In this document: piece after piece, positions 44,693 to 53,709 of the stretch
Layout: every line of letters begins with the position of its first letter
Numbering within the stretch: position 1 is the stretch's first letter
Assembly (NCBI RefSeq): GCF_006439355.1
Contig: NZ_VFTG01000002.1
Coordinates: forward strand, 1-64,000
DNA from: Mesorhizobium sp. B4-1-3
Lineage (GTDB): Bacteria; Pseudomonadota; Alphaproteobacteria; Rhizobiales; Rhizobiaceae
Length of the DNA: 64,000 bases
Reading direction: 5' to 3'
Position numbers and translations under genes: made by a program
Notes under the pieces: model-generated
Database searches by the model: none
Told to the model about the DNA's origin: nothing
The model's input: only the letters and a program-made list of their open reading frames with translations

Positions 44693-45595
44693 CTAGGCCG
44701 CGGCGGCTTGCGAGTAATCCATCCGCTCGAGGTCGGCGATGAGCCCGGGTCCGGTCGGCTGCCAGCCGAGATGCGCGCGCGTCCATTCGCTCGACGCCGG
44801 CATGTCGAGACCGGCGAACATGGCAAGCCATCCGAAATGGTCGGCCGCTTCTTGCTTCGACAGCGAGACCACCGGCACGTTGAGGCCTGCGCCGATCACT
44901 TCCGCGATCTCGCGCATCGGGATGCCTTCCTCGGCGACGGCGTTGTATCGTACGCCGGCTTCCTGCTTGTCCAGCGCCAGACGGTAGAGCTTCGCGACAT
45001 CGAGCACATGCGCCGACGACCACCGGTTGCGGCCCTCGCCGAGATAGGCCGACACGCCCTTGGCGCGCGTTTGCGCGATCAGCGGGGTGATGAGGCCCTG
45101 CTTCACCGTGTCATGCACCTGCGGCAGCCGCACCACCGACACCTTGACGCCCTTCTCGGCCATCGCCTGGCCGGTAAGCTCGGACAGGATGCGCGGATTG
45201 GGATGGTCGGTGTTGAAGACGTCTTCCCTCGCCGGCTGTCCCTGTTCGGCGGAGCCCATGCCAACGCCCGACGTGATGATGAGCAGCCGGTCGGAGCCGG
45301 CGAGCGCGCCGCCCAGCGCTTCGATGACGCGCTTGTCCTTCTCGCAATTGGCGACGAAGTTCGAGAAATGGTGGTCGAAAGCGGTATGGATCACCGCATC
45401 CGACTTCGCCGCGCCGTCGCGCAGGCTGTCGAGGTCTTCGAGGTCGCCGCGATGCGGCTCGGCGCCTGCGGCCACGAGAGCGCGCGCGCCGGCGTCGGAG
45501 CGGGTCAGACCGAGCACCTGATGGCCGGCGGCAAGAAGCTCAGGCACGATCCTGGAACCGATGAAGCCGGTCGCGCCGGTAAGGAATACACGCAT
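44693..45595 (-). CDS. NAD(P)-dependent extended SDR (nucleoside-diphosphate-sugar epimerase-like)
   Basis: 300 residues. TGATGFIGSRIV at the N-terminus, GDLEDLDSL, and SDAVIHTAFDHHF; the active-site YxxxK is not in its usual form (the region reads SELTGQAMAEKGVKV), so it is an atypical SDR of the flavanol-reductase/NmrA-like type. Divergent from an HTH regulator gene with a small palindrome between them; this SDR plus XRE/MmyB pairing is common in proteobacteria and implies repression or activation by the neighbour. Confidence 0.85.
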   Translation of the reverse strand: MRVFLTGATGFIGSRIVPELLAAGHQVLGLTRSDAGARALVAAGAEPHRGDLEDLDSLRDGAAKSDAVIHTAFDHHFSNFVANCEKDKRVIEALGGALAGSDRLLIITSGVGMGSAEQGQPAREDVFNTDHPNPRILSELTGQAMAEKGVKVSVVRLPQVHDTVKQGLITPLIAQTRAKGVSAYLGEGRNRWSSAHVLDVAKLYRLALDKQEAGVRYNAVAEEGIPMREIAEVIGAGLNVPVVSLSKQEAADHFGWLAMFAGLDMPASSEWTRAHLGWQPTGPGLIADLERMDYSQAAAA

Positions 45596-45649
45596 GGGAG
45601 GTCTCCTGTGGTTGTTCGGAGGTCTTATTTGCGCTACAAATCATTCTGT

Positions 45650-45665
45650 TAAAGTAGTGACTTTA
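45650..45665. promoter_or_regulatory. Candidate operator in the SDR/HTH divergent promoter
   Basis: TAAAGTAGTGACTTTA: arms TAAAGT and ACTTTA around four bases. It sits in the 92-base gap between the divergent SDR and MmyB-type regulator genes, 23 bases before the regulator's start. Confidence 0.5.
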
Positions 45666-45687
45666 TCATGGTATAATAGCCAACAGG

Positions 45688-46542
45688 ATGGCGATGCCCC
45701 AAGAGATTGCCAACAAAGAGACGACCAACAAGCTGGGCACGTTTCTTCGCGATCGTCGCATGCGCCTCGATCCCGCCGCCTTCGGCTTCGCTACGGGGCG
45801 ACGGCGCACGCAAGGGCTGCGCCGCGAAGAGGTGGCGCAGCGGGCCAATATCAGCCCGACCTGGTACACCTGGCTGGAGCAGGGGCGGGGCGGCGCGCCG
45901 TCCGCCGATGTGCTGAACCGCATCGCCACCGGCCTGATGCTGACCGAGCCCGAACGCGAGCATCTGTTCATGCTGGGTCTCGGGCGGCCGCCGGAGGTCC
46001 GCTACAAAAGCGTGGACAGCGTGACGCCGCGCCTGCAGCGCGTCCTCGACGCCTTGGACCCCAGTCCAGCGATCATCAAGACCGCGACATGGGATGTAGT
46101 GGCCTGGAACCGTGCTGCCGCGGCGATGCTCACCGACTATTCCAAGCTGCCGCGCGAGCAGCGCAACATCCTGCGCTTGATGTTCGGCAATCCCCGCGTG
46201 CGCGACGCGCAGGACGACTGGCAGAGCGTCGCGCGTTTCGTGGTCGGATCCTTCAGGGCGGATGCGGTCCGCGCCGGCGCCGGCGCGGAGGTCACGGAAC
46301 TCGTCGAGGAGCTTTCCCGGGCGAGTCCGGAATTCGCGGCGCTCTGGCGCGACAACGAAGTCGCGCCTGCGCATGGCGAAGGCGTGAAGCGCATGCGGCA
46401 TCCCGAGATCGGACTGATCGAGCTGGAATTTTCTGTCTTTGCGGTCGACGGCCGGCCCGAGCTCGGCATGATCGTCTACAACCCCGCGACGCCTTCTGAC
46501 GCCGAGCGCATCCGAACCTTGATCGAATCCCGCGCCGGCTGA
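45688..46542 (+). CDS. XRE-family HTH regulator with MmyB-like ligand-binding domain
   Basis: 284 residues. Residues 15-90 form the HTH_31-type helix-turn-helix (GTFLRDRRMRLDP, QGLRREEVAQRANISPTWYTWLEQGRG). The rest is an MmyB-like PAS-type domain (ALDPSPAIIKTATWDVVAWNRAAAAML, and VFAVDGRPELGMIVYNPATPSD). Such proteins usually control the divergent SDR gene. ATG at 45688 or 45694 are both possible. Confidence 0.9.
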   Translation: MAMPQEIANKETTNKLGTFLRDRRMRLDPAAFGFATGRRRTQGLRREEVAQRANISPTWYTWLEQGRGGAPSADVLNRIATGLMLTEPEREHLFMLGLGRPPEVRYKSVDSVTPRLQRVLDALDPSPAIIKTATWDVVAWNRAAAAMLTDYSKLPREQRNILRLMFGNPRVRDAQDDWQSVARFVVGSFRADAVRAGAGAEVTELVEELSRASPEFAALWRDNEVAPAHGEGVKRMRHPEIGLIELEFSVFAVDGRPELGMIVYNPATPSDAERIRTLIESRAG

Positions 46543-46617
46543 CTGCGTGCCTCTCAGGCACTCGCCGCCGCGCGCCTTGGCGCCTGCGGCGGTGGCCGAG
46601 GCCGTCGAGTTCGAAGG

Positions 46618-46745
46618 CCCGATAACTGAGGCTGCCCGCAAGGCCGACGCTGGTGGAAAACGAGTTGCTGAGCGGTACGGCGAGCGATCGCAGGGCCGAG
46701 ATCGTCCTCGATCAACGCCAGCGCCGGATCGATGCCGGCTGAGAT
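46618..46745 (-). pseudogene. Remnant of a GlxA-type AraC-family regulator
   Basis: Minus-strand translation gives ISAGIDPALALIEDDL then GPAIARRTAQQLVFHQRR, matching the junction between the DJ-1/PfpI-like and AraC domains of GlxA-type regulators (SAGIDLALALVEED..., QQLVVYHRRPGGQSQFS). Only about 40 residues remain, with no start and with unrelated sequence on either side. It lies between the HTH regulator and the LysR gene. Confidence 0.6.
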
Positions 46746-46769
46746 CCCGCCCGACGACGCCCTGAAGCG

Positions 46770-47723
46770 TCAGCTTTTCCGCCGCCTGTCCGATCGCTTC
46801 GGGGTAGCGTCAGCGCCGCCTGGCTGCCTGATATGATCGATGAAGGCGCGCAGCTTGGGCAGCACCTGGTGCCTTTCCGGATAGTAGAGGAACACGCCCG
46901 GCGTGGTCACCGCGAAGCGGCCGAGCAGCGCCTGCAGACGCCCATCGGCGATCGACGCCTCGGCAATGGGGCCTGGCACCTGCGCCAACCCGACGCCCTG
47001 GATCGCCGCGCCGAGCAGCGAGGGATAGTCATGCGCGATCAACGGTCCCGAGACGATCGCCTCTATCGTCTTGTTTCCGTCGACAAAGGACCATGGCGCG
47101 ACCGAGCCGTTCGAACGGCGCAGGCGCAGGCAGGCATGGTCGCGTAGGTCCTCGATGCGCTCGGGCGCCGCGCGCCGGCGCAGATAATCCGGACTGCCGA
47201 CGACCACCATCGGGAAGGAGGGCGTCAGGCGAACGGCGACCATATCGGGCGCGATCAGGTCGCCCATGCGGATGCCGGCATCGAATCCCTCGGCGGCGAG
47301 ATCGGCCAGCTCGCCGCTGGCGACAATCTCCAGCTCGATCTCGGGATACGACTGGCAGAAGGAGGCGATCATCGGTTCCAGCAGCATCGGCACCACGGCC
47401 GGCGGCACCGAAAGGCGCAACAGCCCCGCCGGCCGCTGGCCCATGCCGCGCGCGATCTCGCTCGCGGCGATCAGTTCCTCGAAGGCGGGCCGGGCGCGCG
47501 CGAAAAAGCGCTCGCCGGCTTCCGTGAGGCCGACGCTGCGCGTCGTGCGGATGAAGAGCGCAGCACCTATGCGCGCCTCGAGCGTTCGTATCGCCTGGCT
47601 GATCGCTGACGGGGTGACGGCGAGCTCGGCCGCCGCCTTACGGAAATTGCGGTGCCTTGCGACGCTCAAGAATGCTTCGACGCCGTCGAGCGCGCCATGC
47701 CTGACTGTGAAGTTCTGCTTCAT
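46770..47723 (-). CDS. LysR-family transcriptional regulator
   Basis: 317 residues. N-terminal winged HTH (FLSVARHRNFRKAAAELAVTPSAISQAIRTLE, given as RNFRKAAAELAVTPSAISQ) and a LysR_substrate domain from about residue 95. It is divergent from the methyltransferase gene at 47808, which is its likely target. Ligand unknown. The C-terminus is short and basic (KRSDRRRKS). Confidence 0.92.
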   Translation of the reverse strand: MKQNFTVRHGALDGVEAFLSVARHRNFRKAAAELAVTPSAISQAIRTLEARIGAALFIRTTRSVGLTEAGERFFARARPAFEELIAASEIARGMGQRPAGLLRLSVPPAVVPMLLEPMIASFCQSYPEIELEIVASGELADLAAEGFDAGIRMGDLIAPDMVAVRLTPSFPMVVVGSPDYLRRRAAPERIEDLRDHACLRLRRSNGSVAPWSFVDGNKTIEAIVSGPLIAHDYPSLLGAAIQGVGLAQVPGPIAEASIADGRLQALLGRFAVTTPGVFLYYPERHQVLPKLRAFIDHIRQPGGADATPKRSDRRRKS

Positions 47724-47807
47724 GACCCATAGACATTATCGCGGATAGTGGTTCGCAGAAAGCGGCCGTATTTCTTCCGTGACCTGGAAGCCTGAAGGGA
47801 AGTGGCA

Positions 47808-48641
47808 ATGACAAATGAACTCGATCGCGTGCGCGATCACTACCGTGCGACCGGCCTCACCGACCGATTGAAGACCACGCTGGCGGTCTTTGGGCCTGAG
47901 CAACAGCGGCTGAAGCCCGAACAGTTGGCGACTCTTGACCAGTTCCACACTCGCGGGTTGGCCGCGACGGCGGAGCTCGCCAACCTTGCCGTCATTACCG
48001 CCGACATGTCGGTGCTCGATGTTGGATCGGGCGTCGGCGGGCCGGCTCGCTTTCTTGCGGAGACCTATGGCTGCAGGGTTACGGGCGTCGACCTCAGCGA
48101 ACCCTTCGTCGAGGCCGCGCGCTACCTGACCGCTCGAACCGGACAGGACGACAAAGTGTCGTTCGAAACCGGCAGCGCGCTTGCGCTTCCCTTCGAGGAC
48201 GACCGGTTCGACGCCGCGTTGTTGCAGCATGTGGCGATGAATATCGCTGACCGGCCGCTGCTCTATCGCGAGATCAGGCGCGTGCTGAAGCCCGGCGGAA
48301 AATTCGCGACCTTCGACGTCGTGCTGAATAGCGGCGACCCGTTCTATCCGGTGCCTTGGGCGAAGACGCCCGGCGAAAGCTTCCTGCTGACGGCCGAGGC
48401 GACCTGCGAGGCGATCGAGGCCGCCGGCTTCGGCACGCTCGTCCGCCGCGACGACACGGCCATAGCCAAGGCCTGGTTCGCCGAGCTCCGCGCCTCCGGC
48501 CCGCCGCCTTCGCTCAATCTCGGCGTCGTCATGGGCCAGGGCTTCGCCGAATTCGCCACCAATCTCGGACGCAATCTCATGGAAGGACGGTTGGGCATCT
48601 TCACGGCGGTGTTCGAAGCCGTTCCGGTTAAGGCTTCATAG
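47808..48641 (+). CDS. SAM-dependent methyltransferase (class I, methyltransferase 11)
   Basis: 277 residues from the ATG at 47808 (GTG at 47802 also in frame), with AAGGGAAG upstream. Motif I VLDVGSGVGGPARFLAE near residue 68, motif II VTGVDLSEPFVEAA, and post-I motifs ALPFEDDRFDAALLQHVAMNI. Resembles ubiquinone/sterol-type small-molecule methyltransferases. Pairs with the next membrane-protein gene (9-base gap) under a divergent LysR regulator. Confidence 0.88.
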   Translation: MTNELDRVRDHYRATGLTDRLKTTLAVFGPEQQRLKPEQLATLDQFHTRGLAATAELANLAVITADMSVLDVGSGVGGPARFLAETYGCRVTGVDLSEPFVEAARYLTARTGQDDKVSFETGSALALPFEDDRFDAALLQHVAMNIADRPLLYREIRRVLKPGGKFATFDVVLNSGDPFYPVPWAKTPGESFLLTAEATCEAIEAAGFGTLVRRDDTAIAKAWFAELRASGPPPSLNLGVVMGQGFAEFATNLGRNLMEGRLGIFTAVFEAVPVKAS

Positions 48642-48650
48642 GAGACAAAG

Positions 48651-49154
48651 ATGTCACCGGCGGTGATCTTCAACATCCATCTCGCGCTGGGCTACGTGCC
48701 ATGGCTGCTTTGCTTCGCCGCTTATATCTGGCCGAGGCTGAGGTCGATGGAGCCGGTCGGGGCGCAGCGCGCCATCGCAACGCTGCACAGCTTCCGCTTC
48801 TTCGGCCTCGTCTTCCTCATCCCGGGCGTGGTCGGCCCCGAGCTTGCGCCTGGCTTCGCAGGCTTCGCCGCCTATGGCGACTTCGCCACTGGCCTGCTCG
48901 CCATGCTGGCGCTGCTCGGGGTGAAGCGGCCCACGATCTTCTGGCCGCTCGTCGTCGCCTTCAATGTCGTCGGCGTGGTCGACCTTGTCGGCGACTACTA
49001 TCACGGCGTGCTGCTCGACCTTCCGGGGCAGGCCGGCCAGTTGGGCGCGACTTACGCGATCCCGATCCTCTACGTGCCGCTCTTGATGATCACGCATGCC
49101 GCGGCCTTCTATCTGCTGGCGCGTTCCAGGCGCCATCAGCCGGCAACGGCCTAG
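48651..49154 (+). CDS. Hypothetical four-helix membrane protein
   Basis: 167 residues with four hydrophobic segments (residues about 9-28, 47-75, 80-118 containing two close segments, 130-158). No domain recognised. Ends four bases into the convergent Lrp gene. Co-transcribed with the methyltransferase; it might be a small DoxX- or DUF-type integral protein. Confidence 0.75.
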   Translation: MSPAVIFNIHLALGYVPWLLCFAAYIWPRLRSMEPVGAQRAIATLHSFRFFGLVFLIPGVVGPELAPGFAGFAAYGDFATGLLAMLALLGVKRPTIFWPLVVAFNVVGVVDLVGDYYHGVLLDLPGQAGQLGATYAIPILYVPLLMITHAAAFYLLARSRRHQPATA

Positions 49155-49690
49155 TACATTGGGTTTGCCATATGCTTCGGCGCCGGCCATTCGCTCGTGA
49201 TCTCCGGCTGCACCGGACGTTCCAGATAGGTCGACAGCACCACATAGCTGCGCGTCGAGGTGACGCCGGGCGTGTCGTAGAGGCGGGCCAGCAGCCCTTC
49301 CAGCGCGCGCGTATCCTCGGTGCGCACCTTGAGCAGCATGCAGGTGTCGCCGGCGACCGTATGGATCTCCTCAACCTCCGGGTATTTCGAGACCGCCATA
49401 AGTTCCGGCGTCTTGCCCCAGCCCCTTGTGTCGATATGCACGAAGGCGAGCAGCGGCTTCTTTACCGCCCTCGGATCGATGAGCGCCGCTGTGGCGCGGA
49501 TGGCGCCGCTGCGCTTCAGCCGCTTGACTCGCTCATGCGCCGCTGGCGGCGACAGGCCGACGCGCTCGCCGAGCTCGGCATAGCTGATGGTCGCGTCCTC
49601 GACGAGGACGCCTAATATCTTTCGGTCGATCGGGTCGACCTCACGGGCCGGCTGCTTGTTCCGCTGAATGTCATCTGTTTCTGCGTCCAT
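49151..49690 (-). CDS. Lrp/AsnC-family transcriptional regulator
   Basis: 179 residues from the ATG at 49690, chosen because GGAGAA lies seven bases upstream; in-frame ATGs at 49705 and 49729 give longer forms. HTH: DPIDRKILGVLVEDATISYAELGERVGLSPPAAHERVKRL (parts: RKILGVLVEDATISYAELG and LSPPAAHERVKRL). RAM ligand domain follows with HTVAGDTCMLLKVRTED. Divergent from an MFS gene 49 bases away, its probable target. Confidence 0.92.
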   Translation of the reverse strand: MDAETDDIQRNKQPAREVDPIDRKILGVLVEDATISYAELGERVGLSPPAAHERVKRLKRSGAIRATAALIDPRAVKKPLLAFVHIDTRGWGKTPELMAVSKYPEVEEIHTVAGDTCMLLKVRTEDTRALEGLLARLYDTPGVTSTRSYVVLSTYLERPVQPEITSEWPAPKHMANPMY

Positions 49691-49738
49691 ATGGAAATTC
49701 TCCATTGATGCGGAATTTAATTCGGTCATTATGATAAT

Positions 49739-50923
49739 ATGTCGAACAGCAATCAATCAGCAATTATGACTGAGGCGCCGCGGGCACCGATTCCCGCCGC
49801 CGCCTATCTGCTGACCGGCTGCATCGCCGTCATCGGCTCGAATTCGCTGGTTCTTGGACCGATCGCGCCCGCCGTCGCGGCGTCGTTCGGCACCAGCGTG
49901 CCGGCGGTGATGACCGCTGCCGCCGCTTTTGGCCTCGGCACTTCGGCCAGCGCCCTCTTCCTTGCCCGCTATATCGACCGGATCGGCGCGCGCCGCATGC
50001 TTCAAGGCGCATTGCTGTTGCAGGCTTTGGCGCTGGTCGCCAGTGCGCTCGCGCCGACCGTCGCGTTGCTTGTGACCGCCCAGTTCGTCGCCGGCGTTGC
50101 CGCCGGCATCGCCATGCCGGCGATCTATGCCAGCTCGGCCACGATCGCTCCGCCCGGCCGCGAAAGCGGCACCATCGGGGTGGTTCTGACCGGCTGGACG
50201 CTTTCCATGGTAGCCGGCGTCTCGCTGTCGGCCGTGCTCGCCGATCTGATCCACTGGCGCGCTGTCTTCGCGGCCGTCGCGCTGCTGGCGGCAGCGGCCG
50301 TTGCCAGCCTGGCGATGAGCTCGCTGCATGACACCAGGAAAAGCGGCCCCGCGCCGTCGCCGCTCGGCGCGCTCGCCGTACCCGGCATCCTGCCGCTGCT
50401 CATTGCCTGCGGCGCCTTCATGACCGCCTTCTATGGCGTCTATGGCTATCTCGGCGATCATCTCCACGAAGCCCTCGGCGAGCCGGTCAGCGCCAATGGC
50501 CTGGCGGCGGTCGCCTACGGCCTCGGCTTCGGCGCGGCGGCCTTGCTGGACGGCGTCATCGACCGCCTCGGCGCCCGCCGTGTCATGCCCTTCGCCTATC
50601 TGCTGGTCGCGGCCGTCTATGTCGCGATCGCGCTGGCCAGCACCGGCTTCGGTCTCCTGCTTGCGACGATCGCCGTCTGGGGCCTCGCCAACCATTTCGG
50701 CCTGAACGTGCTGGTCATGCGCCTCACCGCGCTCGACCCGTCGCGGCGCGGCACCATCATGGGACTGAACAGCGCGGTCACCTATCTCGCCGTCACCGTC
50801 GGCACGGCAGGCTTCGGCCCGCTCTACACGAGCCTCGGCTTCGCCAATTGCGCCCTGATCGCCGCGGGACTGATGCTGGTGGCGGCGTGCGCAGCGACGT
50901 GGCGCTCAGTCGGTCCTCGGTAA
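49739..50923 (+). CDS. MFS transporter (drug/arabinose efflux type)
   Basis: 394 residues, twelve hydrophobic helices. Motif A region ALFLARYIDRIGARRML between TM2 and TM3 and motif C-like GWTLSMVAGVSLSAVLADLIHWRAVF in TM5, typical of DHA1-type exporters (split here for clarity: GWTLSMVAGVSLS, DLIHWRAVF). An ATG at 49766 is an alternative start; neither has a clear ribosome site. Under probable control of the divergent Lrp regulator, which suggests export of an amino acid or related compound. Confidence 0.88.
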   Translation: MSNSNQSAIMTEAPRAPIPAAAYLLTGCIAVIGSNSLVLGPIAPAVAASFGTSVPAVMTAAAAFGLGTSASALFLARYIDRIGARRMLQGALLLQALALVASALAPTVALLVTAQFVAGVAAGIAMPAIYASSATIAPPGRESGTIGVVLTGWTLSMVAGVSLSAVLADLIHWRAVFAAVALLAAAAVASLAMSSLHDTRKSGPAPSPLGALAVPGILPLLIACGAFMTAFYGVYGYLGDHLHEALGEPVSANGLAAVAYGLGFGAAALLDGVIDRLGARRVMPFAYLLVAAVYVAIALASTGFGLLLATIAVWGLANHFGLNVLVMRLTALDPSRRGTIMGLNSAVTYLAVTVGTAGFGPLYTSLGFANCALIAAGLMLVAACAATWRSVGPR

Positions 50924-50938
50924 CAGGCCTGCCCCACT

Positions 50939-50988
50939 CTTCATTTGCGGCCGGAAAACCGTTTCGCGCTTTCTCGGAATTGCTCTAA
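50939..50988 (-). repeat. Rhizobial intergenic repeat (AGAGCAATTCC family), reverse orientation
   Basis: Read on the minus strand it begins TTAGAGCAATTCCGAGAAAG and contains CGGTTTTCCGG. Same family as the copies at 51438, 59722 and 59822. Lies between the MFS and acetyltransferase genes. Confidence 0.7.
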
Positions 50989-51017
50989 GGCTGCCTTGCG
51001 AACCGGAGTCGCAGCCG

Positions 51018-51440
51018 ATGAAGACCAGCCTCGAGATCACCGCCGAGCCTTTGCCGCAGGCTCTCGCTTTCCTGAGCGGGAACCTCACCGCCTTCAACGA
51101 TGCCGATGTCGGCGCGTCAGGCCGAAAGCCGCTGGCGGTTTTCGTACGCGACGAAACCGGCGCCATCGTTGCAGGCATATCCGGCTACACCGCCTGGGGC
51201 TGGCTTTACGTGCAGTGGCTGTGGGTCGACGAAAAGCTGCGCGGAAAAGGCGTTGCCGCCGATATGCTCGACGCAGCCGAAGGCGAGGCTGTTGCGCGGG
51301 GCTGCCACGGCGCCTGGATCGACACCTTCAGTCCAACCGCTGAGAAGGTCTACGAGCGCCAGGGCTATAAGCCGTTCGGCGAATTGCCGGATTTCCCGAT
51401 CGGCCGCCGCCGCATTTTCCTGCAGAAGAAGCTGCCTTAG
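51018..51440 (+). CDS. GNAT-family N-acetyltransferase
   Basis: 140 residues. Acetyl-CoA-binding motif in LWVDEKLRGKGVAADML (R-x-x-G-x-A variant RGKGVA near residue 76) and the C-terminal YERQGYKPFGELPDFP beta-strand pair typical of the family. Single gene flanked by two copies of the same intergenic repeat. Substrate unknown. Confidence 0.9.
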   Translation: MKTSLEITAEPLPQALAFLSGNLTAFNDADVGASGRKPLAVFVRDETGAIVAGISGYTAWGWLYVQWLWVDEKLRGKGVAADMLDAAEGEAVARGCHGAWIDTFSPTAEKVYERQGYKPFGELPDFPIGRRRIFLQKKLP

Positions 51441-51520
51441 AGCAATTCCAGGAAAAGTGTGGAGCGTTTAGGCTCGGCGTCTTCGCCGTAGCCTTCCGTC
51501 CGGAATTGCACGAACAAAGA
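51438..51520 (+). repeat. Rhizobial intergenic repeat (AGAGCAATTCC family) with internal hairpin insert
   Basis: Starts at the stop codon of the acetyltransferase (TAGAGCAATTCCAGGAAAAG) and ends TCCGGAATTGC then ACAAAGA. Compared with the copy at 59722 the middle is replaced by a small stem-loop GGCTCGGCGTCTTCGCCGTAGCC (51470-51492; the arms GGCT/AGCC and GGCG/CGCC). Present between convergent genes. Confidence 0.65.
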
Positions 51521-51522
51521 CT

Positions 51523-52638
51523 CTACCCGGCGAGCTTTCCGCCGCGCAACGGCTCGGGCGCGCCGGTGGTGCTCGGAAAGCTGATCGGCAGGCCGCGCAG
51601 CACCCGCACGGCAAGGAAAGCAAAGCACTCTGCTTCCACCGCGTCGCCCTTCCATCCGAGCGTCTCGGCCTGCACCACTTCGACGCCGGCGCGGCTTTCG
51701 AGCATTGCCATCATCGTCGGATTGTGGCGGCCGCCGCCGCTGACCGCGAGCCGCTTCGGCCGGCGCGGCAACAGGTCGAGCGCCTTGCCGACGGCAGACA
51801 CGGTGAAGGCCGTCAGCGTCGCCGCGCCGTCCTCCGCACCGAGCCCCTCGGCCATCGCCGCGGTGAAGTCGAAGCGGTCGAGCGATTTCGGATAGGGCTT
51901 CGTCAGGTACGGATGCTGCAAGAGACTGGCGAGCCGTTCCTCGTCGACCTTCCCGGCGGCCGCCAGCCTGCCGTCGCGGTCCATCTCGCCGAGGCCCTTC
52001 GCCTTGATGAAATCATTGACCGGCGCATTGGCGGGACCGGTGTCGAAGGCGACGATATTGTCCTTGCCGTCCCACCAGGTGATGTTCCCGACGCCGCCGA
52101 GATTGAGCACGGCGGTGTCGCCGCTCGGGTCGGCTTCGTTCAGCAGCGCCGCATGATAGGCGGCGGCCAGAGGCGCCCCTTGTCCGCCGGCCGCGACATC
52201 GGCCGAGCGGAAATCATAGGCGACCCTGGTGCCGAGCAGCGAGGCCATCAGCTCGCCATTACCGAGCTGGCGAGTCCTGCCGATCTTGCCTGCCTGCGGC
52301 GCGCGGTGCAGCACCGTCTGGCCGTGGAAGCCGACGACGCCGATATCGGCCATGCGCATCCCCTGGCTCTCGACCAGATTCTTGACCGCGGCCGACTGCG
52401 CGCGGGTCAGCGCCTCCTCGGCTTCGCGAAAAATTGCCGGCTCCGGTCCCTCGAAATTCCAGGCGCGGGCCTGGCGCAGCGTCTCTTCGAGCAGGGCGCG
52501 GATCGATTGCGGGTACGGGGCGAGCGTGTAGGTGCCGGTGTCGGCGATGCGCTCGCCGTCCGTCTTGATCAGCGCCACGTCGATATTGCCGTCGAGCACC
52601 GTGCCGGTCATCAGGCCGACGGCCCAGATTGGTTCCAT
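51523..52638 (-). CDS. anmK: Anhydro-N-acetylmuramic acid kinase
   Basis: 371 residues from the ATG at 52638 (GGGGACAAGACC upstream). The family start [18 protein letters not shown] (canonical GTSxDGxD appears as GTVLDGNID), [42 protein letters not shown] and [12 protein letters not shown] are all present. It phosphorylates and opens 1,6-anhydro-MurNAc in cell-wall recycling. Stands alone; ends next to the repeat at 51438-51520. Confidence 0.95.
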   Translation of the reverse strand: MEPIWAVGLMTGTVLDGNIDVALIKTDGERIADTGTYTLAPYPQSIRALLEETLRQARAWNFEGPEPAIFREAEEALTRAQSAAVKNLVESQGMRMADIGVVGFHGQTVLHRAPQAGKIGRTRQLGNGELMASLLGTRVAYDFRSADVAAGGQGAPLAAAYHAALLNEADPSGDTAVLNLGGVGNITWWDGKDNIVAFDTGPANAPVNDFIKAKGLGEMDRDGRLAAAGKVDEERLASLLQHPYLTKPYPKSLDRFDFTAAMAEGLGAEDGAATLTAFTVSAVGKALDLLPRRPKRLAVSGGGRHNPTMMAMLESRAGVEVVQAETLGWKGDAVEAECFAFLAVRVLRGLPISFPSTTGAPEPLRGGKLAG

Positions 52639-52828
52639 GGTCTTGTCCCCGAATCGTCGTCCAACCACGTGTCGGACGGATCGGCGCAGCAGGCAAGTCT
52701 TTCACCGCGCTCTTGCCGGCGGCCTTTTGCGCCAAAGAACAAAAATCGAGCAACCACGTTCTTGCCTCTTGCCGCCGAAGGCGCGAGCCTGCGGGACCGA
52801 TACCGACCTGTCTCAAGGAGGAAAGTCC

Positions 52829-53518
52829 ATGGCAGCCAATGTTGCAGTGATTGCGGGCGCCGGCTCGGGCTTAAGCGCCTCGCTGGCTCGGCTTCTCGCC
52901 AGGGAGGGCTTCCGCGTCATCCTTGCCGCGCGCAACGTCAACAAATTGGCCGCGCTGGTCAAGGAAACCGGTGCGCTGGCCGTCGAAACAGACGTGTCGG
53001 ACTCGGCCTCCGTCGAGCGGCTGTTCGAGGCGGCCGACAACGCAGGGCCGCTCGAAATCGCCGTCTTCAACGCCAGCGGCCGCACGCGTGGCCCGATAGC
53101 CGAGCTCGACGCGGAAGCGGTCAAGCAGGCCTTGCTTGTCGGCGCCTATGGCGGCTTCCTGGTCGGCCAGCAGGCGGCGCGCCGGCTTCTTGCGCGCGGC
53201 TCCGGCTCGATCCTGTTCACCGGGGCCACGGCAAGCCTCAAGGGCTTCCCCGGCTCGGCCGGTTTCGCGATGCCGAAATTCGGCCTGCGCGGTCTGGCGC
53301 AATCGATGGCGCGCGAGCTTTCCCCCAAGAACATCCACGTCGCGCATTTCATCATCGACGGCCAGATCGAGCCGGCCGGACAGGCGCCGGAACCAGATCG
53401 GCCGGATCGTCGCTTGTCGCCCGACGCGATCGCCGAGACCTATCTCGCCGTCCATCGCCAGCATCGCAGCGCCTGGAGCTTCGAGGTCGAGCTGAGGCCT
53501 TGGGTCGAGACCTTCTGA
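52829..53518 (+). CDS. SDR-family oxidoreductase
   Basis: 229 residues from the ATG at 52829 with AAGGAGGAAAGTCC upstream. Cofactor loop GAGSGLS near residue 10; NASG in place of NNAG; catalytic Ser in LFTGATAS, and the Tyr of YxxxK is replaced: the region reads GFAMPKFGLR, keeping the Lys only. Loss of the Tyr makes classical SDR catalysis doubtful; similar Tyr-lacking SDRs are common as a conserved subgroup. Function unknown. Confidence 0.85.
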   Translation: MAANVAVIAGAGSGLSASLARLLAREGFRVILAARNVNKLAALVKETGALAVETDVSDSASVERLFEAADNAGPLEIAVFNASGRTRGPIAELDAEAVKQALLVGAYGGFLVGQQAARRLLARGSGSILFTGATASLKGFPGSAGFAMPKFGLRGLAQSMARELSPKNIHVAHFIIDGQIEPAGQAPEPDRPDRRLSPDAIAETYLAVHRQHRSAWSFEVELRPWVETF

Positions 53519-53709
53519 CGCCCCATCGCACGAACCAATAACGCACCCCGCAGCAATCGCTTTAGTTTAGAAAGTTTGCATGTTCCTTGATGCTATCTTA
53601 GCGATCTGCAATGTAAAAAAACCCGAATAAAAGATACCTTTACTTAACTCCGGCGTGCATACTGCGAATTGGTCAGAATTGTTGTCCGGCTCTCCTGCAC
53701 GACAGAGAA

